Assembly (NCBI RefSeq): GCF_009208555.1
Contig: NZ_WFLI01000048.1
Coordinates: 1-37,239, forward strand
Source: Janthinobacterium violaceinigrum
Lineage (GTDB): Bacteria; Pseudomonadota; Gammaproteobacteria; Burkholderiales; Burkholderiaceae_D
Length of the DNA stretch: 37,239 nucleotides
Reading direction: 5' to 3'
This document shows, in pieces, positions 24,801-30,007 of the stretch. The number at the start of each line of letters is the position of its first letter. Position 1 is the first letter of the stretch. Position numbers and translations under genes: made by a program. The notes beneath the pieces were generated by a model. The model saw only the letters and a program-made list of their open reading frames with translations, had not been told where the DNA came from and did not search any database.

Positions 24801-27023
24801 AGCGCGGTGGAAAGCGCCTTGCCCGGCGTGCGCGTGGCTACCGGCGCAGCCGATGCCGAGAGCGACAATCCCGGCCAGCACGCGCTATGGATCGTCAATT
24901 TCGGCAATCGGCGCGGTCCCGCGATCGGCTACCGCTTCGATCCGGCATCGACGGTGCGCTCGTTCGCCATTCCACCATTGTCGACCTCGCTGATGTCGGG
25001 CTCGGTGCCGGTCACGCCTTACGTGTCGGGCACGGGACTGAGCGGCGCCGCGCTGCCGCTGAGCTTTGCCGGCATCGACCTTGACGTATGGGGCGCGACC
25101 TTCCTGGAAGCCATGGACCGCATGCTGGCTCCCGACTATGCGGTGCCGGCGCAGGAAATCTCGCTGGCCGGCTTCGATACCATCGTCAGCGCCAAACGCA
25201 CGCTGGCCGCCGCCGTGGCAGGCCGCGTGCAGTACGTGCTGGGTGGCCAGGGCCCCGGCGAATACGGCCAGCCCGACCCGCGCCGCGCGGACGCGGTCGC
25301 TTCGATGGAACAGGCGCTGCTGCAGCAACTGTCGAGCGCCTACCTGATCGAGGGCGTGGTGCAGGCCAGCGTCGAGGTCGATGCGCCGTTCACCGATGCA
25401 CGCATGGCGCCGCGGCTGTCCGGCCGCGCCAGCCTGAACCCAGCCGACTCTTCGGCCCGCCTGAACAATGCCTCGCTGTCCACCGCCAAGGTGGTGCTGG
25501 CCGACACGGACGCACCGGTGCTCGCGTCGTTCCTGCTCAGCCTGCAGGCGCCGGCCAGCGCGCGCATGCCCACCGTCGACATCGGCTACGAAGTGGCGCA
25601 GATCGAACGGCCCACCGCCTTGCCAGACAGCAACGGCTACCAGACCTCCACCTGGCTGACCCTGGTCCATCCGGCCGACAGCGCCACCGGCAACATCGCC
25701 GGCGTGGTGCTGCCGATTTCGCTGCGGGCATATCCGTTGCCCCCCACGCTGGTCGGCCAAAACGCCAGCGCGTCCATCCCCGTGCCGCTCAGCGGCAACG
25801 ACCTGGTGCGCTGGAATGCCGACGCCACCTGGACCCACCAGGATGCCGACCAGGACCAGTGCGCGCTGCGCATTGACGTCGGCACCGCTGCGTGCGACGC
25901 GCTGGGCCGCCAGGCCGACGCCGGCAATGTCGACGCCTTGTTCGCCGCGCTGGCGCAGTTCATCACGGTCTGGCCCACGCTTGGCGCCGATGCGGGCCTG
26001 CTGGCCGCGCACCGTTGCGGCAGCCCGGCCAGCGCCGCCACCGTGGGTGCGGTGGCCGCCTTCGCCGCGCTGGCTGCGGCCGTGGCCGCCGCATGGCCAG
26101 CGACGGCAGCGGTGACCCCGCCGCGTTTGATGTCGATGACCAAGGCCGGCACCGAGATCGTTCCCGGCACCTATGCCTACACGCTGACCCGGGCACCTGG
26201 CAGCGGCCCGGACCTGAGCACGCTGCTGGTCCGCGCCGCGTCCGCCAACCCGGCACCGCTGTGGCCGGCGCTGGCGGTGGATGCCAGCGGCGCCGGCATG
26301 GCGGCGCTCACCTTGCAGTCGTCGACGCCATCGCAAGCCGTATATGCCTATCCGGCCGGGGTACCGCGCGATAGCGCGCTGCAATACCAGGCCACGGTGG
26401 CCAGTCTCGATGCCGTGATGGTGCCCAACTTCACGCTATCGGCTTCGGTGGTGCGCAATGCCGACCTGGTCGACGGCGTTCAGACCAGCCCGCTATTCGT
26501 CTACCAGACGCCGTACACGGCCTTTCCTGCACCGCTGATTCCGCTGCTGCAGGCAGACCACGACGTCGATATCGGCAGCGGTTCCATCGACCAGCTGGCA
26601 GCGGCGCTGCAAGCCTTCCTGCAAAGCTTGCTAACCCGCAGCGCTGCTACCGGCAATCTGGAGCGCACGCTGAAGATTGCCGTGAGCTACGGTTATGAAC
26701 TGCTACGCCAGCCAGCCGCAGCAGGCGCCGTGCGTGGCGCGCGCAGCGCCGTGGCCGCCGCCGAAACCAGGCTGGTGCCGCTGCTGCCGATCGCCTTGCT
26801 GCCCTCGGTCAAGCTGCTGATCAATGGCGACCACCAGGCCTCGATCGACACGTTGGCGCAGGAGCTGGCTGCCTTTATCGCCACCTGGGATTCGCAGACC
26901 CAGCCGTCGCATACGAACGCGGCCCTGTTTTTCGACATCAGCCTGTTTTCCGCCAACGACGACAGCAGCGACAAGCCCCTGATGATGGCCCGCTCGGTAC
27001 GCTACGTGCTGGCAGGCGCGTGA
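15891..27023 (+). CDS. Giant 3710-aa protein with beta-rich N-terminal region and LysM-like repeats
   Basis: ATG at 15891 is chosen because it follows the nuclease stop by eight bases; the open frame upstream overlaps the nuclease. The ribosome binding site is weak (AAGAA). Residues 1-840 are long beta strands in Gly/Asp-rich repeats (ITLTLQPQQ, VVLDVTLALP, MQFDVDVYLP, DLGFLTLTQLGISW). Residues 840-985 are an unusually hydrophobic, Gly/Ser/Val-rich block (LSVGVGKTI, SVVVVGIVEGVIGW, ASVSVTAYASVIVVI). LysM-like units of the form GDTLxxIAxxFxxxxxxLxxxN occur in two groups, about 1320-1590 and 2085-2850. A domain of about 480 residues between the groups and about 850 C-terminal residues are unrecognised. 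There is no signal peptide. LysM modules usually bind peptidoglycan or chitin, but these copies are degenerate and may serve as spacers. A large toxin or scaffold is possible. Confidence 0.85.
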   Translation: MLTAQQLAYALRQQAGSNGQVRIDDALLGISGFDDLVRRNLQRDDGAVLLLVDAATIPLDPPAAGFTLAGAGVPSGADGFLNLDGRAASIAFAFGSSIDITLTLQPQQLASGAAADWALGSSFPEIAFEPYDQLALTGTALVLASAQADQGLRLACSLFPDGILRALADLLQLKAALPLGGDLLRDAKGQLAFRLGAELNIAPFGIDGILTLEQPRVVVQYATNTGADGTVQHFTDVALAATISAGSASDGQVVLDVTLALPLSDPESPLIQLSVMPRAFSASLLSLGSLVGGQSWNAFFSGPAQELKPYFDTFGFIGYNMTLTTSAQVNALTLVVGTLKPWPLWDAYTLSLSATWDVTFLRPGTVQTLLLHAGFDYDGKMQFDVDVYLPSLHITGRQSGAPVVLSLAAVNKTLFGGDLNVPADLLTISVGNFWIDIDKASRQLGIGAIASASIALFGTRLLTVEDMAISVAIDASGPVKKYSATLDGVIGLGPIRAQVNAALSSDPKVGCTFTVHLVDETVGTMLGHLVHLVDPTYTVSFGAPWDKLLDISLDALVLKVDITNKKVDIDYVKTIDLGFLTLTQLGISWQQNAKGPSTTKITLAGNLLGVEFGGDSGKPPLAWDPINDNPPAVPGGGDKLLDLRYVGIGQHVGFAPSWQPANVEAVIAKLEQLALPAGGSNLPNLTSPDGLRFRSDSSWLVGADFTVLGTVKLAFVFNDPNLYGLLISLAGERAKSFAGLKFEILYRKVTDTIGVYHIELQLPDAMRHLEFGEVSLTLPQVTIDIYSNGNFRIDLGFPKGLDFSNSFCLQVFPFIGYGGFYFALLDGDTSSRVPRISNGRFDPVIEFGIALSVGVGKTIDEGILSGGLSVVVVGIVEGVIGWFNPSDAAVDKAEYYWLQGTVSIVGRLYGTIDFYIIQASVSVTAYASVIVVIEAHQPILISMSVGVSVQVSIKIVFFTIHCSFSATVSASFSIGSASPTPWVLASGSGAPARLQLFADNAGVHAPQQRMHADFSRLARRQLIQRRLDAGDITLDWQPQTVFAAPRAVTVHAMPAFTRANGGVAGVMLLGIGNGIPARAAGLRAHTAPQAGAADAGIGDVLEGLVRCAILNARATLGETDATLVSHDDVALLARAFADDATLAAALSYSGFLDTFLGLNYRFTIAAPAAQANGDETGVAVFPMPPVLSMTAGAGAPLDFGAYNALDATTLEKMRAYFALLAVDYEQFVAHSGDAAAPMVRAAAPTPMAQVVFEQYFAMLMRSVVKAAGDVMQSLPFSLDQPFGIAQVRAALGDPGLPALNVVSPNRAKAALLAQGCRITFAGVQHQVALGESFASVAAAFNKVLPADAQLSAAGLARHNAANGALLGAGISVAFGGLAWTSLAGESVNLIVTRLLARAAPQSFLQQLPGLQTQAQALLEANPAVFPTQDPIAALRLPIDPVRFAQLAMPPHSPFGPYATVAGDTFTSVAASLIGLAGGLIDNAAAAAWVIAHNTLPSADPAAPLPAGLALALPPVAHTLLAGDSIDSLADMLMTTPATVTAALLALPPATALLAPQAMLDLPDLAYAVRAGDSFTSLASLFNLSLDGLAATLDASQTPVFAANAQIIVADAEQMTVKQLLAALAATQWRTIAPMASRFMLSGLRLPDPADSAFRKLTLEQMHEPHALGTIATLPLYAQTGQQFALAPPLADNYQFTLAPDGKTSWIANPAPLAFPLSSEQRDVIAAIGGAAFAPPVSLAALPLFRLAPTRYTLQRHLAWQPASLPADAVYAPAAAGSVTGSPDIWMFPDALCAQLQADGAAQPPYALSIGTQETAGAGMSVRGARAYAWATAVRVGVQQLSGAAAASASGASTIMVTGVDDSGLALLDAVLAQLGHDDATLFLLYSPNPASTASGMFSDDLGAPTALVQTNLSTLSHSAAPLLRSQRSPFLLDQQSGAPTYVAPLAQAAAFVQMLWECSIVRSGGYYLRYAAPNGALPAALFSKGAQAELTLLIVLKSQNGAHAPMLPFNNCAIAGDNLDPGTSNVFVQPATWLVPGQSSLNDAQAYALQTFGLALDAGAIATINADVPQLLRPGALAEVPSGTDAVRLDDTLGTLAARNGLTPAALASYAGNAHAALLVPTGLLQFSAGALSRAPAIAAGNAGFQLNRPNPDPSNALQATAMDGDSIVAELFHMLTQRVVPNLAGPAGFYASGAAVPTGPAQSLPTENGANAPSDTLNDHWDYHQAVAIAPFALNACGSRSPALPAAARSPYAGVDAGAQVTLAFEFADPYGNTLPMPGGAQTLSQPVRYFDELLGMARWPATALAYTLSGDGSADPALQVALSMQLDKYCVSPTVSPDSALRNAATDRATYARVYYQLAQPDIGFTVATTLEAPQVQHALSSTEIQGFVMSAWTVLDALCATRAAVFSASGGETLGDVAARHTLAPAGLFNANGATLYASVFGAAPLDVPQLYTTVAGDTLDGIAKAREIDVQLLVRQNPWALLDPANDLVAPPRPLIPGAGDTLAALAAASQCSVSGLATANPQAALRNGLALAVAGAQLTTDNDSFATLVGKFSGLQRNVTIGEIALANQNVAGLFATPVTLSVDDLLPSAHDSLGTLAQRFGVPIATLAAANATVPNLFAAGTSLYLGVVSADAPAAGTTLAHFAANQPVPLAALGMARWDGLAPAPAVNAGAVLAPKAELALPASIDNQGHDRHAVYRSQATDSTLAAIAAKFAGNDASVLGTLNIDLPGLFLAGAPVLDAASGATVTSLADSTFASLVSAFAQAGHTVTPASLARDNATTAQLVRPSACWITPPMCALAQSDGQADTLARIAARYAGSVAGVARTNAGTLGLLAPGVALPPFAGIAHTTGQFDTFNALLGQYTPPGGTAPTLDALAAALADVALIAPGALILPPPLAWSASVQIAPAFAEPIVELKVAITERRNADLIADDFKAIPGIGLATVNLPPQAAAGQAAALSLDALASAVESALPGVRVATGAADAESDNPGQHALWIVNFGNRRGPAIGYRFDPASTVRSFAIPPLSTSLMSGSVPVTPYVSGTGLSGAALPLSFAGIDLDVWGATFLEAMDRMLAPDYAVPAQEISLAGFDTIVSAKRTLAAAVAGRVQYVLGGQGPGEYGQPDPRRADAVASMEQALLQQLSSAYLIEGVVQASVEVDAPFTDARMAPRLSGRASLNPADSSARLNNASLSTAKVVLADTDAPVLASFLLSLQAPASARMPTVDIGYEVAQIERPTALPDSNGYQTSTWLTLVHPADSATGNIAGVVLPISLRAYPLPPTLVGQNASASIPVPLSGNDLVRWNADATWTHQDADQDQCALRIDVGTAACDALGRQADAGNVDALFAALAQFITVWPTLGADAGLLAAHRCGSPASAATVGAVAAFAALAAAVAAAWPATAAVTPPRLMSMTKAGTEIVPGTYAYTLTRAPGSGPDLSTLLVRAASANPAPLWPALAVDASGAGMAALTLQSSTPSQAVYAYPAGVPRDSALQYQATVASLDAVMVPNFTLSASVVRNADLVDGVQTSPLFVYQTPYTAFPAPLIPLLQADHDVDIGSGSIDQLAAALQAFLQSLLTRSAATGNLERTLKIAVSYGYELLRQPAAAGAVRGARSAVAAAETRLVPLLPIALLPSVKLLINGDHQASIDTLAQELAAFIATWDSQTQPSHTNAALFFDISLFSANDDSSDKPLMMARSVRYVLAGA
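19850..24420 (+). repeat. LysM-like repeat arrays within the giant protein
   Basis: At least ten units fit the LysM outline, with a central GD(T/S) or (D/G)ET turn and the helix L..(I/L)A. Clear ones begin near 20260 (VAGDTFTSVAASL), 20434 (LAGDSIDSLADML), 20580 (RAGDSFTSLASLF), 23118 (GGETLGDVAARH), 23255 (VAGDTLDGIAKAR), 23385 (GAGDTLAALAAAS), 23665 (AHDSLGTLAQRF), 24010 (ATDSTLAAIAAKF) and 24305 (GQADTLARIAARY). Many are followed by LxxxNxxxxxLFxxG, the usual second half of a LysM. Spacing is irregular. Repeats were found by eye. Confidence 0.65.
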
Positions 27024-27026
27024 GGT

Positions 27027-27289
27027 ATGGATGCGATCAAGGCATATGGAAACGTCGCGCCTGCGGCTCGAAGCGGGCGCCGACGCCAACGTCCCCAACG
27101 ACCAGGGCCAGACGCCGCTGGCCGGCGTGGCCGACAAAGGTTACCTGGACATCGCCGAACTGCTGCTGCAGCACGGCTGCCCGCATCGACGCTGTGGTCA
27201 GCCGCAGCATGAGCGCCGTCTCGCTGGCCAAATCCATGAATGCGCAGGAGACTCTGGCACGGCTGGTCGGCTTGGGGCAGACGACGTAG
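27027..27289 (+). pseudogene. Small ankyrin-repeat gene broken by two frameshifts
   Basis: Read across three frames, this forms one coherent ankyrin protein of about 88 residues. It starts MDAIKAYGNVA in the first frame (27027), continues LRLEAGADANVPNDQGQTPL...YLDIAELLLQHG in the second, and ends ARIDAVVSRSMSAVSLAKSMNAQETLARL in the third, with TAG at 27287-27289. The shifts fall near 27059 (an extra C or a two-base loss) and near 27181 (an extra T after CACGGC). Both are shifts in the same direction. The start lies three bases after the stop of the giant gene with GAGG just before it, so it was probably the last gene of that operon. Ankyrin repeats mediate protein binding, and an accessory or immunity role for the giant is conceivable. 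Sequencing error rather than decay is not excluded. Confidence 0.7.
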
Positions 27290-27356
27290 CCGATGCAGGT
27301 ATTGCGACTGCCGCCAGGTAAAAAACTAAATGCAAGAGCTTGGCTGTTTCATTGAT

Positions 27357-27380
27357 CCGGCATTAGCCTTACGATGCCGG
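27357..27380 (+). other. Hairpin CCGGCAT-N10-ATGCCGG, REP-like or weak terminator
   Basis: Seven perfectly paired bases flank a ten-base loop, about 70 bases past the ankyrin remnant. No T-run follows, so it is not a classical intrinsic terminator. It lies next to degraded RAYT transposase genes, whose substrates are REP palindromes, so a REP-type element is possible, but I found no second copy in the window. Confidence 0.3.
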
Positions 27381-27498
27381 ACGGGAGATTATTCCCACTC
27401 GATGATCAACGAGCTGGCTAAGCGCCTGATTTTTCGGTACTTTCCAAACCATTCAGTTACCGATACCCTCAAAAATACCCTCAGCGGTCCTATCTGTC

Positions 27499-27817
27499 AT
27501 TGCCGGTTCGTCGCGGACGGAACGGAAGAGGAAAATCCGCTTGTTCAAACCGGTCACCAGATTTTCCTGGCTGATGACGCTTTCGTTTCGGCACATCAGC
27601 AATCGCAGCGCTCCGATAAATTTAAGGATACCCCGATCTTCAGCACCCCGCTGTCACCCTGTCATTGACGCAATATCAGGTCCGCTATAGCGACAGAGAC
27701 GAAACAATGGGACGCGCTTATCTGCCTACCGCTTTTACCCTGTCCCACACTACCGCCGCTTTTCACGTCTCGAGCAGGACAGTCAGTCGAGTCGTATCGG
27801 CATTTAATAAAGTGTAA
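27499..27817 (+). pseudogene. Degraded C-terminal fragment of a RAYT-type transposase (copy 1)
   Basis: The translation matches the C-terminal third of the larger RAYT pseudogene at 28404-29274. Paired blocks are CRFVADGTEEENPL with YRLIAAGMGEASPL, HQIFLADDAFVSAHQQSQR with HQILLGDDAFISAHQQSQR, and, after a frameshift near 27640, YSDRDETMGRAYL and FHVSSRTVSRVVSAF. The stop at 27815-27817 closes the helix-turn-helix end. The N-terminal Y1/HUH domain is absent. An open frame starting at 27330 runs into this fragment, but its first 55 residues match nothing I know. Non-functional. Confidence 0.75.
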
Positions 27818-27893
27818 CTTATCCCAGATCGAGATGGGCAAGGTTGAGATCGTGTACGAATGACAGACCTGACCCTGGCTCTTGCTCTACCCG
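27499..27893 (+). repeat. Diverged direct repeat, copy 1 (RAYT C-terminus plus 3' flank)
   Basis: This segment pairs with 28924-29318 at an offset of about 1425-1427 bases. The similarity includes the coding fragment and about 75 bases of non-coding flank (GTGTACGAA...GACCTGACCCTGGCT versus GTGTACGAA...GACTTGACCCTAGCC). Keeping the flank means the whole 3' end of the element was duplicated or inserted twice. Confidence 0.7.
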
Positions 27894-27902
27894 CTCGGCC
27901 AA

Positions 27903-28280
27903 TCAATAACTTCTATGATAATTAGTTAATGTTCCATCAATGACATTGAACTGAGCAGATTTTTCCGCCCATTCAGAATCAGTCTCAAAACCAATACCCA
28001 CACTTACAATTCCATTACTTTCCGAAACTGAAGTGAATTGCGAACACTTCCCAAGAGGTGGGGCTTTAAATGCCCGTTGAAGAATACCTTCATATGAATA
28101 CAAAAGAAGATTTGATGAGCCAAACTCATCAAACCTACCAAAAATTGCGATCAAGCTTTTACTCTTCAAGTTGGCAACCCCAAGCGGAGGCATCTTCATT
28201 TCAACCCTAATACTATTAGCATTGAAATCCCATGAAACAGTGGAATTATTATCCCAAACCGACCAATTTATTTTTAACAT
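27903..28280 (-). CDS. Orphan immunity-like protein (125 aa), unrecognised family
   Basis: This protein starts MLKINWSVWDNNSTV at 28280, with AAGG six bases upstream; an in-frame ATG at 28319 has a poorer context. It is AT-richer than its surroundings. It has alternating strands (SIRVEMKMPPLG, SLIAIFGRFDEFG, LLLYSYEGIL, GIVSVGIGFE) and no signal peptide or membrane helix, and looks like a small single-domain soluble protein. I do not recognise the family. Its orientation and position, 1.3 kb downstream of the second haemagglutinin's toxin/immunity pair, match orphan cdiI genes left behind when toxin tips are exchanged. No matching toxin fragment is visible next to it. It sits between the two RAYT remnants. 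Confidence 0.6.
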   Translation of the reverse strand: MLKINWSVWDNNSTVSWDFNANSIRVEMKMPPLGVANLKSKSLIAIFGRFDEFGSSNLLLYSYEGILQRAFKAPPLGKCSQFTSVSESNGIVSVGIGFETDSEWAEKSAQFNVIDGTLTNYHRSY

Positions 28281-28403
28281 ACCAGACCTTTTACACCGAG
28301 ACGTGGGCAGGTCCGCCATTACGACACGAACTCAGCCATACCGACATCCAAACCTCTGCGCAATCTCAGTGCCAATGTGTGCGGCTCAAATACCCTCTAC
28401 CAC

Positions 28404-29274
28404 ATGACGCGACCACTACGACCTGAGTTCGCCGGTGCTCTCTACCACGTTACTTCGCACGACGGCCGGCGTCGTGCCATTTACCGGAACGATATCGATC
28501 GCCTTGCCTGGCAAAAAGTGCTTGCCTTGGTATGCCAGCGGCACCATTTTATCGTGCATAGCTTTTGCCAAATGGGCAATCATTATCATCTGCTCGTTGA
28601 AACGGTCGAGGCAAATATGTCGCAGGGCATGCGCCAACTGAACGGCTTATATACCCAGCATTTTAATCAGCACCACAAGCTTGTAAGACACGTATTGCAA
28701 GGTCGCTACAAAGCTATCTTGGTGCAGAAAGAAAACTACCTGTTGGAATTGGCCCGCTACGTCGTATTGAATCCAGTCCGGGCGCACATGGTCGTGTCAC
28801 CCGATGAGTGGCACTGAAGCAGCCATCGCTATTTTTTTGGATGACGCGCCAGCTCCGTGCTGGTTGGCGCGTGACTGGCTCTTGAACCAGTTTGGCACTA
28901 CGCGCGACGAGGCAATCCCTGCTTATTACCGGCTTATCGCCGCCGGGATGGGCGAGGCGAGTCCGCTCGCACGCACCTGCCACCAGATTCTTCTAGGCGA
29001 TGACGCCTTCATTTCAGCACATCAGCAATCGCAGCGCGTCGAGACGCCCAGAGATACGCCAAGGTCGCAGCGCCGCGCTGTCACGCTGTCATTAGAGCAG
29101 TTTCGGGCGCACTATAGCGACAGAGATGAGGCCATGGCACGCGCTTATCTGTCAACCGCTTTTACCATGTCCCACATCGCCGCCGCTTTTCACGTCTCGA
29201 GCAGGACAGTCAGTCGGGTCGTATCGGCATTTAGTGAATCTCAACTTGCTGTAGATCGAGACAGCAAATGTTGA
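28404..29274 (+). pseudogene. REP-associated tyrosine transposase (RAYT, Y1/HUH family), inactivated
   Basis: From ATG at 28404 the frame gives MTRPLRPEFAGALYHVTSHD, typical of RAYT N-termini. The HUH metal motif is in MGNHYHLLVET and the catalytic Tyr is probably in ENYLLELARYVVLNPVRA. After PDEWH the expected Trp codon is TGA (28815-28817), and within the next 30 bases the frame shifts at a T7 run. The C-terminal part then continues as APCWLARDWLLNQFG ... SRTVSRVVSAF with a helix-turn-helix end, stopping at 29274. RAYTs are single-copy, domesticated relatives of IS200/IS605 transposases that act on REP palindromes. With a nonsense codon plus a frameshift this copy cannot make a full protein, although the intact Y1 domain could still be translated. 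Confidence 0.85.
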
Positions 29275-29318
29275 GACCGTGTACGAAAGGCGGACTTGAC
29301 CCTAGCCTTGCTAGCACA
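28924..29318 (+). repeat. Diverged direct repeat, copy 2 (RAYT C-terminus plus 3' flank)
   Basis: Partner of 27499-27893. This copy is attached to the full RAYT gene, so it is the better preserved one. The similarity fades about 45 bases beyond the RAYT stop codon, just inside the possible IS110 tail. Confidence 0.7.
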
Positions 29319-29424
29319 TCTGATGTATGGCGTGATCCATACTGACAAGCCCTTTGATGCGCATTACTTAGCAAAAGGACTTGGCATTCAAGACGGTATC
29401 TGGCCCCGGCTCGTTTGGGGGTGA
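29296..29424 (+). pseudogene. Possible C-terminal remnant of an IS110-family transposase
   Basis: The frame reads LAHLMYGVIHTDKPFDAHYL followed by GLGIQDGI and a TGA stop at 29422-29424. The YGVx(5)PFDxxY pattern followed by a short tail is what I recall of the end of IS110/IS116 transposases. Nothing of the catalytic DEDD domain is present. The first bases overlap the RAYT 3' flank. The following 178 bases, up to the immunity gene, show no gene that I can support. Low confidence. Confidence 0.35.
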
Positions 29425-29602
29425 TTGCGTTTGCTCAGTGACTGAAGTTTATGCGATCTGCTGGAACCGTTGGGACGATCGCGCTGGCAAGCCGGCGATT
29501 AACTCATCAAGCATGGCTTTAGCGCGGAACAAAGGCATGCTGCGACGAGGAATATGATCGCACGAAACTAAACAACGACATACTCCAGATCACTGCTCGA
29601 TC

Positions 29603-30001
29603 TCAATTTTTCGAGGCGACAAATCGCTTCCCATTTATAACGTTACTTATATAAAAACCATTGCAAACCGGACATAGTTGAGCGACATATCGCAGCGAAT
29701 GTATCTCGCAGTAACGTGGACAATCCGATGGGCGATAAGAAGACTGGGTAATAATAAGAGTGTCTTTCTGCACAAATTTCGGAAGCTTCAACAGCAAACC
29801 AGGAATATCATCCCAGCCACACCTCACAAAAATCTGTATATAACCATCTATTTTTATAGATTCACGAACAATTTTGAATGCATCTATTATATATTGAGAG
29901 TTCATATTTGCAGTCCAGGCCGCGGCAAGCTTTTGACTACCATCTTCTATTCTGCACCAAACATCGAAATCAATAGGATTATCCACAATTAAACTACTCA
30001 T
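29603..30001 (-). CDS. Predicted immunity protein of the second haemagglutinin (CdiI-like)
   Basis: This 132-residue protein is encoded directly after the toxin tip, with only six bases between the toxin stop and this start. Its ribosome binding site, GGAGG at 30011-30015, is formed by the last two Arg codons of the toxin gene. It is small, soluble and AT-rich in coding, with no signal peptide. Visible parts are WCRIEDGSQKLAAAW, FVRCGWDDIPGLLLKLPKF and a C-terminal CPxC (QLCPVCNGFY) preceded by other Cys residues, which might bind zinc. I do not recognise a named immunity family. By the standard arrangement of CDI loci it should bind and neutralise the adjacent C-terminal toxin domain. Confidence 0.75.
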   Translation of the reverse strand: MSSLIVDNPIDFDVWCRIEDGSQKLAAAWTANMNSQYIIDAFKIVRESIKIDGYIQIFVRCGWDDIPGLLLKLPKFVQKDTLIITQSSYRPSDCPRYCEIHSLRYVAQLCPVCNGFYISNVINGKRFVASKN

Positions 30002-30007
30002 AATAAA

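Noticed and set aside
27330..27498. Start of a 112-residue open frame as a separate gene
   Set aside because: Its second half is clearly a RAYT fragment and the first 55 residues match nothing; the frame is broken near 27640.
29596..29615. CTCGA-N10-TCGAG hairpin at the end of the immunity gene as a terminator
   Set aside because: The stem is only five bases and overlaps the coding end; the short T-run lies in the loop, not after the stem.
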